Counted from the first letter of the stretch, positions 11,820 through 23,519 are shown. The stretch: DNA of 64,000 bases from Tetracentron sinense (GCA_015143295.1 CM026574.1:15502938-15566937), one strand, 5' to 3'. The notes: generated by a model from the letters alone, not told the origin. A program made the numbers and translations.

Positions 11820-11903
11820 TATATATATACATAAAAAAAAATATTTTTTTTCAAAAGTTTAGGCCGACACATGCCCCCAGGCCCCCCCTTGGCTCCGCCC
11901 CTA
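11820..11903. mobile_element. Terminal fragment of the GGGGCGGAGC family
   Basis: The sequence ends in CTTGGCTCCGCCCCTAG, preceded by CCCCCAGGCCCC. This matches the inverted terminus of the elements at 29048 and 44107. Only the end is present. Confidence 0.55.
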
Positions 11904-12407
11904 GTAGTTGCCCCTTTATTTGCATGCATTTGAGCAGCCCAATGGTGCCCTAGATGGTTCAGATGCATGATGTTCACAGCGGCACTACACAACCACACCT
12001 CCAAGGAGATCCCTTATGCATGGAATCACATTGCAACAATGTTCTCATCCAAGTAGATGGGGCGATTAATGTAAAATCTTCTCGGTTAGGAGCGGAGTGT
12101 TTTGTTCAAAACCATGTTGGCAATGCTAAACCGGTAGTCTAGTATATTTTGAATGGAGAGACCGCTCTCTGGGAAATTATGGGTGTTCGCATCATTCCTG
12201 CTAATTCTTTGATTTTTGAAATGGAAAAATCTAAATTATTTGGATTGATTCTATGTTGAGAACCTGTTTGAAAGCATTCAACCAGATTCTATTCTGGAGA
12301 ACAGAAATGGCAAAATCTCGTTTGGATGGAGAAAATGAGAATAACTGTTATACTATGTTCATGCTACAAGATTAACAAACTGAATACAACTCAAATATAT
12401 ATATATA
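11904..12407. other. Non-coding, no gene recognised
   Basis: I see no gene here. The short frames on both strands around 11954-12142 lack any domain. Confidence 0.4.
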
Positions 12408-12560
12408 CTAGTGGGTTCCACGTGCGATGCACGTGAGATAGAAGAGAGGGGGAAAGAGAATGGGAAGAGGGACCCAAGTGAGGGGGTAATTTTGTCATTA
12501 TGAAATTTCAATTGACGTCTTTATCTGGCATATTCTCTTTATAATAGTAAAGGTAGAGGA
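12408..12560 (-). mobile_element. Mini-Helitron, non-autonomous
   Basis: Read on the minus strand, the element starts TCCTCTACCTTTACTATT. It ends with the short palindrome CACGTGCATCGCACGTG followed by GAACCCACTAG. A 5'-TC start with TACTATTATAA, a 3' hairpin and CTRR (CTAG here) are diagnostic of plant Helitrons. The host bases are A before the 5' end and T after the 3' end, as expected for AT-targeted insertion. At 153 bp it can hold no Rep/helicase gene. Confidence 0.75.
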
Positions 12561-12599
12561 TAAGAATAAGGGTAATTTTGTCATTATCACAAAATTTTA

Positions 12600-12760
12600 C
12601 CAACATTTTAGGTGTCCCATTCTCATTATAATAGTTGACCACAAGTCCGATGCATGTGAGATCAACTAGAAAACACTATCAAGAAAAAATATTCTTATAC
12701 ATATGTGAGCGTGCACATGCAATGCACGCATATAGATAGTATATAAATTTAAGGGACATT
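12600..12760 (-). mobile_element. Degraded Helitron-like ends
   Basis: The words CATTATAATAG, GTCCGATGCATGTGAGAT with CAACTAG, and GTGCACATGCAATGCACG repeat the 5' and 3' end signals of the neighbouring mini-Helitron in degraded form. They suggest one or two older insertions of the same type. Confidence 0.45.
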
Positions 12761-13245
12761 TTGTGAAAAAAAACTTAAGGAACTTTTTAGGTACAAAAAC
12801 TTAAGAGACATATCAAGGTAAAAAAAATGTGAGGGGCATGTTAGATATAGAAACCTAAGTTAGGGTATTTTGAGAACCAAAAAATCTTTAGGGGCATTTT
12901 GGGTGTTAAAAAAATTGAGGGCATTTTGGGTATAGAAACTTGAGGGGCATTCTAGAAATAAAAAAAAAATTAAAATATGGGCAAACATGTGGAGCATTTC
13001 TATAAAAAAATTGTTAGAGACATTTTGGGTATAGAAACTTGACCTATGGGCATTTTGGGAACCAAAAAACTTTGGCGAGTCCAGCTAAAGAAAAAAAAAT
13101 TGGGGACATTTTGGATATAGAAACTTGACTTAGGGGCATTTTAGGAATACATTTTTTATAGGGATATTCTGATTATAAAAAAAATTTAAGGGCATTTTGG
13201 GTATAAAAACTTGAGAGATATTTTAAGAAATAAAATATGAGCAAT
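12740..13245. repeat. Degenerate tandem repeat, GGGGCATTTTGGGTATAGAAA unit
   Basis: Variants of GGGCATTTTGGGTATAG, AACTTGAGGGGCATT and A-runs recur about every 40-60 bp across some 500 bp. Units differ by many indels, so the array is old. No protein-coding potential is seen. Confidence 0.75.
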
Positions 13246-14317
13246 ATTTTTGAAATACAGTAAGGCTAAGGCTGCGTTTGGATTTGTGGAATTGGAATTG
13301 ACCTAAAGAATTGAATTCTATGGAATTGAAATCCATTGAATTGAATTCTACATAATTTATAAGAGCCTGTTTGGTTCGGATTATGAAAATCACAATTGAT
13401 TATACAGAAAGCGCTGTCATGAATAATCACTATCTACTGAAAGTGTTGTTATAAATAATCCTGTTTGGAAGTATCCTGTCTATAATCGATTATTTGCAAG
13501 AAATTGATTCTGTACAAAATAATCGCGTTTGGATCAACCTAACATAAAACTGATTACTAATCTGAAATTCTGAAAATGTTATACATTCCTTGAAATTGAA
13601 CAAAAAAGACTCCTTATAAACAATTGTTACTATAAAAAGTGACATAAGTCCCTACTTTGAAGATAATAATTACAAACTATAAAAAGTGACATAAATTTCT
13701 ACTTGAAAACAATGGTTACAAACCATAACAGAGACATAAAAAAAGTGATAACAACCAGAATTATTATGCATCCACATGATGCATATAGAAGCATTTGGTA
13801 TCTCCTACGTTCCTCCACCATATTATTGTTATGGTGGACCATTGTGCTTTGTGTACCAACATCTTTTTCATCAACCCACATGAAAGATCCAGGGTGATTC
13901 TGCATTCAATATACAAATAATGATAAGAAAATACAAACATGAAATTACAACTATATTACTTTATTATATTTTTTTTGTACCTGCCAAAGTGGACATCGAT
14001 AGAATAAGCGACCATAGTTTCGTTTTGTTTTTGCCTCATGGACTCGCATGTATCCCATACCACAGGGACACATCAAGTTTTGGAAGCCTCTTTTCGTCAT
14101 AATACTGTAATATCAATCATGCATCAATGCAGTTATAAAAAAAAAATATATTCAAAAGCAAGTTAACTTGAAGGAATAATAACGAAGTATAGTAATAATT
14201 TCACTTATAATAACAAAATTGAAGAACAATGTCATCTACACCATATATAATAACAAAGTATAGTAATAATTTGCGATGTGTTATTATCCAAAACAAAGTA
14301 TAGTAATCCGCCACGAT

Positions 14318-15666
14318 CTAATGGAAAACATAATTGCCACTTAGATATGTATTCCACATTCGTTCAGTGAGGTTATCCCTATACGCTCCAATTTCTGGTT
14401 GTTGCTGGTTGCCTTGTTCATCCACATTTGAAGTACTTGCACGAGATGAAGCGTTGTTGTCTACAACCAATTCGTCTACCTCATACTCTTCAAACAAGTC
14501 ATCTTTTAGAGCCTCTTGATGAATAAAATTGTGTACAACACATGCAGCCACTACAATATCTCTCTGCCTCAGATATGGGTATGGAGCCATACGCTTTAAC
14601 ATAGGAAATCGTGCTTTCAATACGCCAAAACAGCGTTCTATTACATTTCTTAATGAAGAATGTGCACGATTAAATAGTTCTTTTGCATCAGATGGACCCC
14701 TACCACCTCTATAGTCTTGTAAATGATATCATATCCCGCGATGAGGTGCAAGAAATCCCCTCATATTAGGATAGCCAGCATCAACAACATAATATTTTTC
14801 TGTAAATCAAAATTATATTTAGATTCAAATTCAAATATATATGCATCCACAATGTTCTTTTTTAGGCTCTTTATTACCTGGAGGGGCATGTGAGAACTTT
14901 TTTTTGTTGTCGTGAATTGCATCCAATAAAATTCTAGAATCATTTGCAGTTCCCTCCCACCCAGCAAGAACATACGTAAAGCGCATGTCAAAGGAACACG
15001 CAGCCATTACGTTCTGTGTAATAACTCCCTTTCTTCCGCGGTAAGGAATTTGTTTATCCGATGGAACTATTGCTTCAATATGTGTTCCATCAATTGCTCC
15101 AACACAATCCTAGGTAAAACATTAAAATATGTTATGTCCAACCTATAAAAAATATAGAGAATATAAAAACATGCAATCAACTAGGTTTTTACCTCGAACC
15201 ATGGATGATACTTTTTGTTGGTCAAAATTTGTGGTGGAACGAAATCGAATGATGAAGGAGTTATCATTTCGCGGGAGAATTTCATCATTGCCTTTAGGAC
15301 ATTATGAAAATGTCGACTAATAGTGTCTCCCGAATGTTGAAAGCGTTCTTGCATTAGCTGATTTCTCTCATTATGTCCAATACTCAAAAGAAATATGACA
15401 ACTTGTTCTTCAACACACACGCTTCGTGTATCTTTCAACCATCCTCTTTCCTTCAGTGTTGAACATAATAAACAGAATACTATTTTATTCATGCGAAAGA
15501 TTTCATAACATCTAACAGGGTTCCCATCAAGTACTTCACGTAAGAAGCTATAGCCTGATAGTATCGAATCTCTGCATGGAGTTTTAGTCATGTATAATGA
15601 AAGATAGCACTGCGCGCACATAGCTACAGTTAAGTTGATAAGAATCTCTTCCTCGTCGTCATCCAT
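14318..15666 (-). pseudogene. PIF/Harbinger DDE transposase (DDE_Tnp_4), one premature stop
   Basis: There are three exons: 15193-15666, 14878-15109 and 14318-14799. Junctions are GAG|GTAAAA, CTAG|GATTG, CCAG|GTAATA and ACAG|AAAAA, and all join in frame. The predicted start is the ATG before an acidic DDDEEE run. A helix-turn-helix-like segment precedes the catalytic domain (FQHSGDTISRHFHNVL). The DDE triad is visible as GAIDGTH, TANDSR and NVIERCFG, with conserved VVDAGYPN and APHRG between. At 14729-14731 the reading frame has TGA where family members have Arg; CGA to TGA is a single CpG transition. The frame then stays open to the natural end at 14318. The enzyme would excise and insert the element with its ORF1 partner; as it stands it is truncated before the catalytic Glu. 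An alternative start further upstream (to 15753) is possible. Confidence 0.9.
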
Positions 15667-15900
15667 ATTACCAATTCGATTAGAAAACAAGTGTATATAA
15701 ATTAACAAGGTAAATAACATAACGAAAGTAGCATAAAAGGTTCCAAGCTGCAAGTATCATAATACATGTCCAACACCAAGCCAAATGAAGCCAAATAAAA
15801 AGTTCACAAAGCATCAACAACATCCATGTTTCCTATGAAGGAAAGAGTATAAGAAAATAACATAAGTTTTTCCAAACACAACCACGACATCCTGCATCAA

Positions 15901-16893
15901 CTAAGATTGGTCCAATGATTCCAACCATGCTAAACGATGTTCAGGCCTCATGTTTATAAAAGCCTCCCTCCAATGTCCGTTGTCAGATAAGATCCCTATC
16001 GCCTTGAAGATGCCCTTACGGCAAAAGTTAGGATCCTCAATTCCATTAATCAACTGCATACAACTTGTCATGGAAAACGGATCCGATGGTGGAATAGGGG
16101 TTGGAGTAACTCCCGAGGAAGCACTTTGTTCCATCCTCTTCATAGACACCTCAACCAAAGTATCTATTGCTTTAGCCAGATGGTCCCCCTTTGAGTCTTT
16201 TTTCTTAGGCTTATGAAGTGTTGAATCAATACTTCGCTTACGCGAAGTGACAAGGTCATCTTCTATCTGTGTCGCACCCCTATCATTATGTCCATCATCT
16301 ATGGGGGTCTGGTACCCTTGCGTACACGGAACTGCATCAGAGTCATCTTCCCTCTTCTCGCTCTCTCCAGTCGCTAAAGCGGCCCAACCAGTTGCACACG
16401 TATCTCCAAAAATTGTTGTCATCTCCTCATACATTGGGCATGTGGTGATTTTAAATTTCTCATATGTTGGGTCTACCTGTATTGATGCACGTGAAGTGTT
16501 GATTGTCAGTAATATCATTCGATTATTAATCATTACAGCTACTAATCATTGTACCTTTATCAGATCTGTCCATCGTTCTTCATCAGCAGTGACGACCTTT
16601 CTTATCGGATCCCACCCAAAGCCTGTCTGTTCAACAAGTTTATTCCAAGACTTCCACTTAGCCTTAAGAGTTGCTAAGTGGTTTTTCAACTGCTGGTGCT
16701 GGTACTCTCTACCAATTTTTTTGTTGAATTGCTCCCTAATATTTTTCCATCCAATCCTGTTGAAACTTGTGGTTGGCCTATTCCCTTTCAGTACTTCATC
16801 AATCGCTAACTCTATAAAAGTCCGATCCAAAGAATCAGACCACTGTGCTTGACCCGACCTCTTACTACCACTAGGTTGGGTGATGTTATCCAT
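15901..16893 (-). CDS. PIF/Harbinger ORF1, Myb/SANT-like DNA-binding protein
   Basis: There are two exons, 16555-16893 and 15901-16476, joined AAG|GTAC ... ACAG|GTAG. They give about 304 aa without an internal stop. Residues ~15-100 form the Myb/SANT-like domain common to these elements and to domesticated plant proteins (WSDSLDRTFIELAIDE, GWKNIREQFNKK, LKNHLATLKAKWKSWNKL). The splice restores the usual VDPTYEKFK motif straight after. Then come an acidic middle, a basic KPKKK nuclear-localisation-like stretch and a C-terminal segment ending in MRPEHRLAWLESL. In this superfamily ORF1 binds element ends and aids transposase nuclear import; that role is inferred from the family. It lies upstream of the transposase on the same strand, about 230 bp away. 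A domesticated host gene is unlikely, since it sits inside the termini. Confidence 0.88.
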
Positions 16894-18567
16894 GTCCTCT
16901 AGAAATGAAAATCATAAATCTATAAGCCCTATATTTGCAAATAATTCATTCAAATAGCAGAAGAAGAAGATCATGTATAAAGCATAAACATAATCAAATC
17001 AAATACAAGCACAAATGGATACCAATATCCAAATTAACACTAGAATTCAAGTTAGCAATCCTAGAAGAATCCACATTCATACATATATACATATGGTTCA
17101 AGATGCTTATCGGACAAGAGGTACAAACTATTATCTGTTATTGATTTGCAAATATCCAACATTCATACATATATTTGCAAAGATCTTGCATCTTCTTTTC
17201 TTTTATCTGTTTTTTTTCTTCTTTCGTTTCTGTTATGATTAACAGGGACAAACTATCGACTAAATTCAAGCAAATTCAGATCTATGGGAGAAATAATTTT
17301 TTAAAAAAAAAAGAGAGCACAAGCTACATGACTTCAATTAAGTGTGCACAAATATGTTAAACTTTAAGTAGTATTAGAGAAACACATCAATTAGACATGA
17401 ATTCGACATCGACCAAAAAGGGAGCACAAGCAAATTTAGATCTATCTTCTTTAATATTGATTGTGTACACAAATAATCCAATATCCAGAGCAGACTGTGA
17501 TTCTCAAAAGCATGAAAAACTGTTGGCCAATATAGAGATTGAGAACACAAAAGATTCATAAGAATTTTTTTAAAAAAATACTGGAATCTATCCAATACAG
17601 AGATTTTCTATCCATGCATTCTACCCCAAATTACAAACCCAGATCTGTTATGACACAACTTGCAAATGAATTCTCATATAGGTCTCCAAATGTTGGCCAA
17701 ACAATCCCACATTGAATATCTATTTATGAATTCAATCTCGATGCTGATTCTAATCAAGAACAGAATAATGGTCTCATCAAAGCAATAATGGTCTATTGAA
17801 GGTTATATGGGGCTGTCCATGTTTTATGTTCAATACTTCTTTTTGGCTCAGGTGATCACCTTGGTGCCACCACCCATTGGATGTTAGCTCTCAACCCCCA
17901 TTACTGCTTCCAAGAATACCTTGTCAGTAAATAATGATTTTTGGGCTATACTCGATGCATGAGGCGACCCACCAATTGGAACTGGAGCTACACAAAGGTC
18001 ATGTATATAGGGTTTAAACACACACATGAGATGATTCCAACAAGACAGTCGGAGAAGAGAGCTGGTTGAAACGAACCTCAAATTACAACCAAAGATTTTT
18101 GGTATGAAAGAAAGAAAGAAATAAATAAAGAAAAAAAACCCCAAATTACAAACCCTAAAAAGCATACAGAAGAAGAGTATGAAAACCCTAACTGTGGAAG
18201 AAGAAGAAGGTCAGTACCTGTGCTGGTGATTTGAGAGGGTTTTTGGAAGCGTTTGGTTGCAGAGCTGATTTGAGGGGGTTTTCTCTCCTTCGAAGAATGA
18301 GATGTGAAGATGAGTTTGAGGGGGGGTCGGTTTCCGAATCGGTATCTCCGTCAAAATCACCCCGCATAATCAGTAGAGAGCAACCGATTACTCCCAATTG
18401 GAAATCGCCTCATTCGCTGATTTTGTTCCCATCGGTTTTTACCCGAATCGATGGAGCCCCAAACCGATTCGGAAACCCAACCAAACACGATTACTTTGCC
18501 CGATTTTGAAGAAAGTGGTTTTAAGTGATTAAATCGCCTCAGAAAATCCGAACCAAACAGTCTCTAA

Positions 18568-19420
18568 TTCTGCCATTTGGATGCACTATTGATTAGATGG
18601 AATTTAGATAAAAAAAATAATAATTTGAATACAATAATAGGAATAAATAATTATACAAGTAATATATTTATTAAATTTAAATATTATTTTTATTTACAAT
18701 TATAATTAATTATGTATTAAATTATTATTTATTAAATTTTAATATTGTGATAATTTATAGTTATTATTTTATGTATTCAATTATTATTTACATAAGATAT
18801 TTAGTAAATTTTATATTATAATTTGAACATAATAATAAGGTTATGTAATTATTTAAGTCATATATTTATAAAAAATAGAATTTATAATAATTATTTAATG
18901 TATTAAATTAATACTTATTAAATATAAATATAAATATTATTTTAAAAATTATTATTATTATTATTATTTTAAGTATTAAATTGTTACTTACATACGATAT
19001 TTAGTAAATATTCATTTTAATTTCTTATATAATTATATAAGTAATATATTTATTAAATTTTAATTAATGATATAATTTAATAATATTTTATGTAATTTGT
19101 ATAATTTATAAATATTATTTTATGTATTAAATTTTGATTTAAATAAAATAATAATAATTAAAATATTTAATTATATTAGATTAATATTTATTAAATATAA
19201 ATATTGCTATTATTATTATTATTTAATATATTAAATTTAAATATTATTATAAATAATAATAATTATTATTATTATTATTGTTTAGACTATTACTTATAAT
19301 TTTATTTATTAATTTATAATAATTATTATTTAATATAGTAATTATTATATATCAAATTTTAATATTATTAGAAATTATAATTAAAATTATTTAAAGTATT
19401 AAATTATTATTCATTTAACT
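18568..19420. repeat. Extremely AT-rich low-complexity stretch
   Basis: Roughly 800 bp consist almost wholly of A and T, dominated by AATAATTATT and TTTATTAAATTT words. It is part of the outer Tourist-like element (right of the inner insertion). The degenerate repetition of ATTTATTAAATTTTAATATT suggests tandem amplification. Confidence 0.75.
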
Positions 19421-19682
19421 CACACGATAAGCAGCCGGAGAGAGATTTTCATAAGGTTCGTGTTTTTCCCTCAATTCCACAACAGTGTGGAATTGTCAAA
19501 TAAGACCTCTCAGTAAGGATTTGAATTATGTTCATTTAACTTATGAATCACTGTTTCAATTCCGTGCGAAATTGACGATTCCAATTCCAGTCTTTTGTAT
19601 AGTACAAGCCAAACGACAAAATTAGAATTCAAGAATGGAATTGTCAATTCTGTCCACCAATTCCACAAATCCAAACGCACCC

Positions 19683-19985
19683 TAAATTTCAATCAATTTT
19701 TCTAGAGATAAATGGATTGTTGGTTACAACTAATATGAGGAGATAACATTTTTATAACAATTTCTACTTTATAACTTGTTACCTATAATTTCTAGTTTAA
19801 ATTGTAGCATGTATTTTATAGAATTTTTTTTTTTTAAATGGCCATAATTACCCTTGAATATTTTTTAAACCTACCCTATTCCTACACTTCATAAATCTCA
19901 TTCTTTTTATATTAATTAATTAAAAACAATTTTGGAATTAATATAAATTTCAATTAATGTTTTTAAGTCTCTCATTCTCTTCATA
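19683..19985. other. AT-rich non-coding stretch between two elements
   Basis: I see no gene or paired termini between the end of the outer Tourist-like element and the CCGGTTGAACC-type MITE. Confidence 0.4.
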
Positions 19986-19989
19986 TTAG

Positions 19990-20330
19990 TGTTTCGAAAA
20001 TTTGATCGGATCAGTTGATTAAACTAGCAAAATTGGAACCAAGCAATCAACCGGTCCTCAAAATTACCATAACTGGACTGTTTTAAAAATCGGCCTTAAA
20101 CCTGAGAACCAGAAGAATCAATCGGTTCAAACGGAGAACCGGTGATATAACCAGGAAAAATCAAAAGAATCGGAGAAAAATAGGAAAAAATATTTTTAAA
20201 TAATAAAAATGCACGATCCAACCGAATCAGTTCAACCAGTAAAATAATCAGAACTGGCCAGTTATATATCCAATTGAAGCTAACAACAGTACATGGCATT
20301 ACATTGTGGCTTGGCTTCTCTAATCGCATA
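19990..20330. mobile_element. MITE of the CCGGTTGAACC family, copy 1
   Basis: The segment is rich in self-complementary words such as AACCGGTGATATAACC, GGATCAGTTGATTAAACT and AATCAGTTCAACC. A second copy lies in a THG1 intron at about 55170-55460, with the same order of words (AATCAACCGGTCC, AACTGGCC, GGTTATA). Non-coding; superfamily not fixed. Confidence 0.6.
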
Positions 20331-20489
20331 ACAAGTTCAACTTCACAAGGAAGGTTATGCGCGTTAAATCTGAGTGATTTTAGATAGCAAATACAACTAA
20401 AGCTGAACTATATTCCAAGAACTTTTTGCAGCAAATGTGAGGTGATTTTCCATATGAGAGAACTAGAAGTCTGATTTATTCCAAATTTT

Positions 20490-20750
20490 GGGCTTTGTTA
20501 CTGAGACTATCTAGGGCTGAGACCGTGTTCCGGTCAGCGCGGATTCTCGGTCACAGGAGTCCAAAACTGTATTTTTTGTTGGGACTTTGCTACTGAGACC
20601 ACCGAGACCGTGCATCCCTGTATGGGAATTCAGGTGGGGCCACTTTCACATGATGGGCCCCACTTGAAATCTCGTGCACAGCTGCAAGTTCTTGGTGGTC
20701 TCGGCCCTAAGGCGGTCTCAAAAGCATTTCCCTTTTTGGTTCTAAACTCT
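20490..20750. mobile_element. MITE with GAGACCACCGAGACC termini, copy 1
   Basis: The left part has ACTTTGCTACTGAGACCACC and the right part GGTGGTCTCGGCCCTAAGG with GCGGTCTCAAAAGCA, which are inverted to each other. The interior carries GGTGGGGCC and GGGCCCCACTTG. The copy at 44375-44535 has the same layout. A partial third copy seems fused at 20490-20560. No coding capacity. Confidence 0.65.
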
Positions 20751-20758
20751 TTCCTTAC

Positions 20759-21054
20759 TGTAAGCACCCAATTTTTACACCCTGCTCAACTAAACCTTAG
20801 ACCTAAACCTAGGTCTAACCCTAGCCTAGCCCTAGGCAAAGTCCCATGGGCTCAAGGCCCTTTTCAAGTCCAAAACTCTAAAAATGGATAAAACCCTGTT
20901 TTTGGGCCCAAGCATGGGCCCACTAAGCCCAATCCAAGTGGGACCCACTTTACACCTTTTAAAATTCAAATTTTGGAGCCAATTTCCAAAATGGCAAAAC
21001 CATTATTTGCCTTCCCCACATGTGTGGTGGTTAGGCCCAAAAAAATAAACAAAA

Positions 21055-21096
<42 letters not shown>

Positions 21097-23514
21097 TTGG
21101 GTACTGTTCATCGTCCCTGTTAAAGGGACGATTGAACAGTCCACCTGCCTGGCTGCCCCTGCTCTCCTCTGCCCCTCTGCTTCGTGTCCCCCACGCGTAG
21201 CCACATCACCATTCATCCTTATCCATTCCTCCACCTTCCCTACCCCCTTCCATCCTCTTCTTCTATAAGACCACCCACGACCACTGTTAGAGGGGGAGTT
21301 TTTCAAAAAAAAACTGCAGAGGAGAGTTTTGAAAAAATATTACAGTCATCCCCTTTGGCCAGCCCAACCACATTCCCACCCAAAGAACCTCTTGTTCAAT
21401 CCTTATTCCCACCTAAAGTCCCTTGCGTCATTCACCTTTGTCCATAGCCACTGAAAGTTGCTGCCCCCTTCCACTTGTGACGCCTCTAGTAGCCGTGTCC
21501 ACTCTCTGTCTCGGGCAAAAACGCCACAGCCATATTAGGTGCTTTGGTGACAGATGTTCCATTAGAGCTGCCCCTTATCCCCTTTATTCAGTCCATACAG
21601 CAGCAATTGCCCCACCTATAGCCCAGGGTAGCACCTGTGCAGGCCCAAAATATCACCTCAAACGTCCCCAGTTCAGTTTCCAAACAACCCATGTATGACC
21701 TCTGTTCACATACCCGGTAGCAGCGAGCAACTACCTTGCCATCCTCCTAACATCAAACGCACCAAATAGCAGCTGCCCCTAGCTTTATGTGCCAGCAATG
21801 ACATATGCCTTCATCCAGTTGCCGCACGCCCAGAATGCTGTGGCCACCTGCCCTCTCCAGTTCTAACAGCATCACTCGTTCTCTTCTTCTTTAGGTGAGA
21901 ATCCATTCTTTCATTTTTTTATATACTTCCTAGTTAGTCTTCTAAATTCTGTTAGCTTTAGTTTAATTAGTTAATCTTTAAGTTGGGAACATTTAAATCT
22001 ATTGGATTAAATTAGCTTTTTTGGAATTAGTTCATTAGATTAAAATCTGTTAGTTGTTGGTAGAGTTAATGTGGTTAGCTTTAATTTATATACTATATGG
22101 TTAGTTTAGTTTGTAAGTCAGCATGTTAACTAAGGTTAGTTTTTTTTTACTAATTGAAATTCTGGTGTTGATTTCAGTTTAACAAATTAGATGTCAGTTT
22201 AGTGTTTTTAATTCCTTCTTAGTCCTTAGATCGGTGTTGAGTTAATATAAATTAGTGGCTAATGTAGTTTACTTTGTTTAATCTTTCCCTCAAATTTTAG
22301 GCTAGTTCTAGTTTAGACCTTATGTTAGTCAAGGGTAGTCTGTAGATTAGACCTTGGTTAGTATAGGATAGTCCTAAAGTTAGTTAGTACTTAAGTTAGT
22401 CTAGGGTAGTCTAAGTTTACCCCTTAGTTAGCCTAGGATAATCCTAGATTAGTCATAGGTCAGTCTTTCAAAATAAGTTAAATTTCAATCAATTTAAAAA
22501 TCCGATTTTGATTAGTTGTAGACTAATTTTAATTTACATGAAGGTTTAGTTTCTAGTTTAGGACTAACATAGTTTATATCATTTGTGGTTGGTTTTTCTA
22601 GGTTACTCTTAACTTAGTTAAAAACTAGTTCTCATAGGTTTACAACTTAATCATAAGGTGGTTCTTAGGTTAGCTAGTCGAACCCAAATCCTCTTTTACA
22701 CTAGTCTTAGTTAATTAAACTCTCTTTAGGACAATTCTTAGGATTAAATAACCATAGTTAGTTTGAGCTCGTTGCTCCGCAACGAGCCTAAACTACTATC
22801 CAAAAAATCTCAAAAAAATCAGAAAAATTCAAAAAGACCAAAAAATCTGATATTGGATCTTTTAATCATGGTTAGCACCCCTAACCACGGTTGATCACCT
22901 TTCTTAACCCCGGTTAGCAACCCTAACCCTCGGTTAAGACACCCTGGGCCTACCGGGCTCATCCTTGGCCTACCGGGCCCAATCTCGGCCTACCGGGCCC
23001 AACCCTAGTCTATCGGACTTACCTTAGGCCTACCGGGCCCAATACCAAGCACTTGACCAACCCGGTCAACCACCCCTAGCCTCCCGGCTAGACCCTAAGC
23101 CACCCTTGGTGCACACACACACACACCCCTAGCCTTGGCACGGGCTCATGTGCCAGAACTACGCTCGATCTGATCTCACCCATATGTGAGTACGTAGGCA
23201 GCCCAACCCGGGTTCGACCCTAGTCTAGGAGTTTCTCTTTCTTAGATTAGCATTATCTTAAGTACTTAAAGCATTTGATTAACATTGAGTTTAATTTGGC
23301 TTAACCCTAGTAAGTAGGGAACCACTGAAAAGTGGAAGTGCCGGGGTGCCTAATCCCTTCCCCGGACTTAACCGAACCTCTTACCCTAATCTCGGGCCGT
23401 AGACCAAGACCTTATCCAAATCCTGGGGACTTATCCCTTCCGAATGAATAGGTGGCGACTCTTAACTCACCCCGTGAGATGCAAACCAGGGTTCCCCCGA
23501 AACTCGCGCTCACA
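20759..23514 (+). mobile_element. Large solo LTR (~2.76 kb)
   Basis: It begins TGTAAGCACCCAATTTTTAC and ends CTCGCGCTCACA, giving the 5'-TG...CA-3' frame of an LTR. The 5-bp flanks are CTTAC (20754-20758) and GTTAC (23515-23519), matching at four of five positions. No primer-binding site, gag or pol follows, so I read it as a solo LTR left by recombination. It has A-runs (21057-21090), CCTAGG/TTAGTCTAGG-rich middle sections and, near the 3' end, GAGTACGTAGGCAGCC, CGGGTTCGACCC and GCCGGGGTGCCTAATCCC. Two further diverged copies form the inverted pair at 35671-41412. The length suits a Ty3/Gypsy Tat/Ogre-like element, which is inference only. A 91-codon and similar open frames inside it are not supported as genes. 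Confidence 0.72.
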
Positions 23515-23519
23515 GTTAC

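Larger units (their letters stand above)
13363..18564 (-). mobile_element. PIF/Harbinger transposon, nearly complete
   Basis: Inverted termini of 20 bp with one mismatch (GAG[C/A]CTGTTTGGTTCGGATT) bound a 5202-bp element flanked by TAA duplications at 13360-13362 and 18565-18567. It carries the two genes typical of the superfamily, both on the minus strand: a Myb/SANT-like ORF1 protein (15901-16893) and a DDE transposase (14318-15666). Non-coding sequence fills 16900-18540, with GATTACTCC and AATCG-type words near the right end that may be transposase or ORF1 binding sites. One nonsense change in the transposase is the only clear lesion I found, so it died recently. Confidence 0.92.
13270..19682. 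mobile_element. Outer Tourist/Harbinger-type element, split by insertion
   Basis: The left end reads GGCTGCGTTTGGATTTGTGG. The reverse complement of the right end reads GGGTGCGTTTGGATTTGTGG. The inverted repeats run about 26 bp with one mismatch. Both sides carry TAA (13267-13269 and 19683-19685), the 3-bp target duplication of PIF/Harbinger elements. After removing the inner element (13363-18564), this outer element is about 1.2 kb, non-coding and extremely AT-rich (18600-19400 is mostly AAT/ATT words). Its non-autonomous nature and terminus suit a long Tourist-like MITE. Confidence 0.75.

Noticed and set aside
12740-13245. CRISPR-like repeat array
   Set aside because: Units vary in sequence and spacing, there are no unique spacers, and the context is a plant nuclear genome; it is a degenerate tandem repeat.
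15950-16852. Plus-strand frames of 88 and 201 codons opposite the Harbinger ORF1
   Set aside because: Antisense shadows of the Myb/SANT-like ORF1, which has clear domain signal and matching splice sites on the minus strand.
20610-21698. Several plus-strand frames of 75-93 codons
   Set aside because: They lie in a MITE and the solo LTR. They are Pro/Ser-rich translations of GC-rich repeat sequence with no family.
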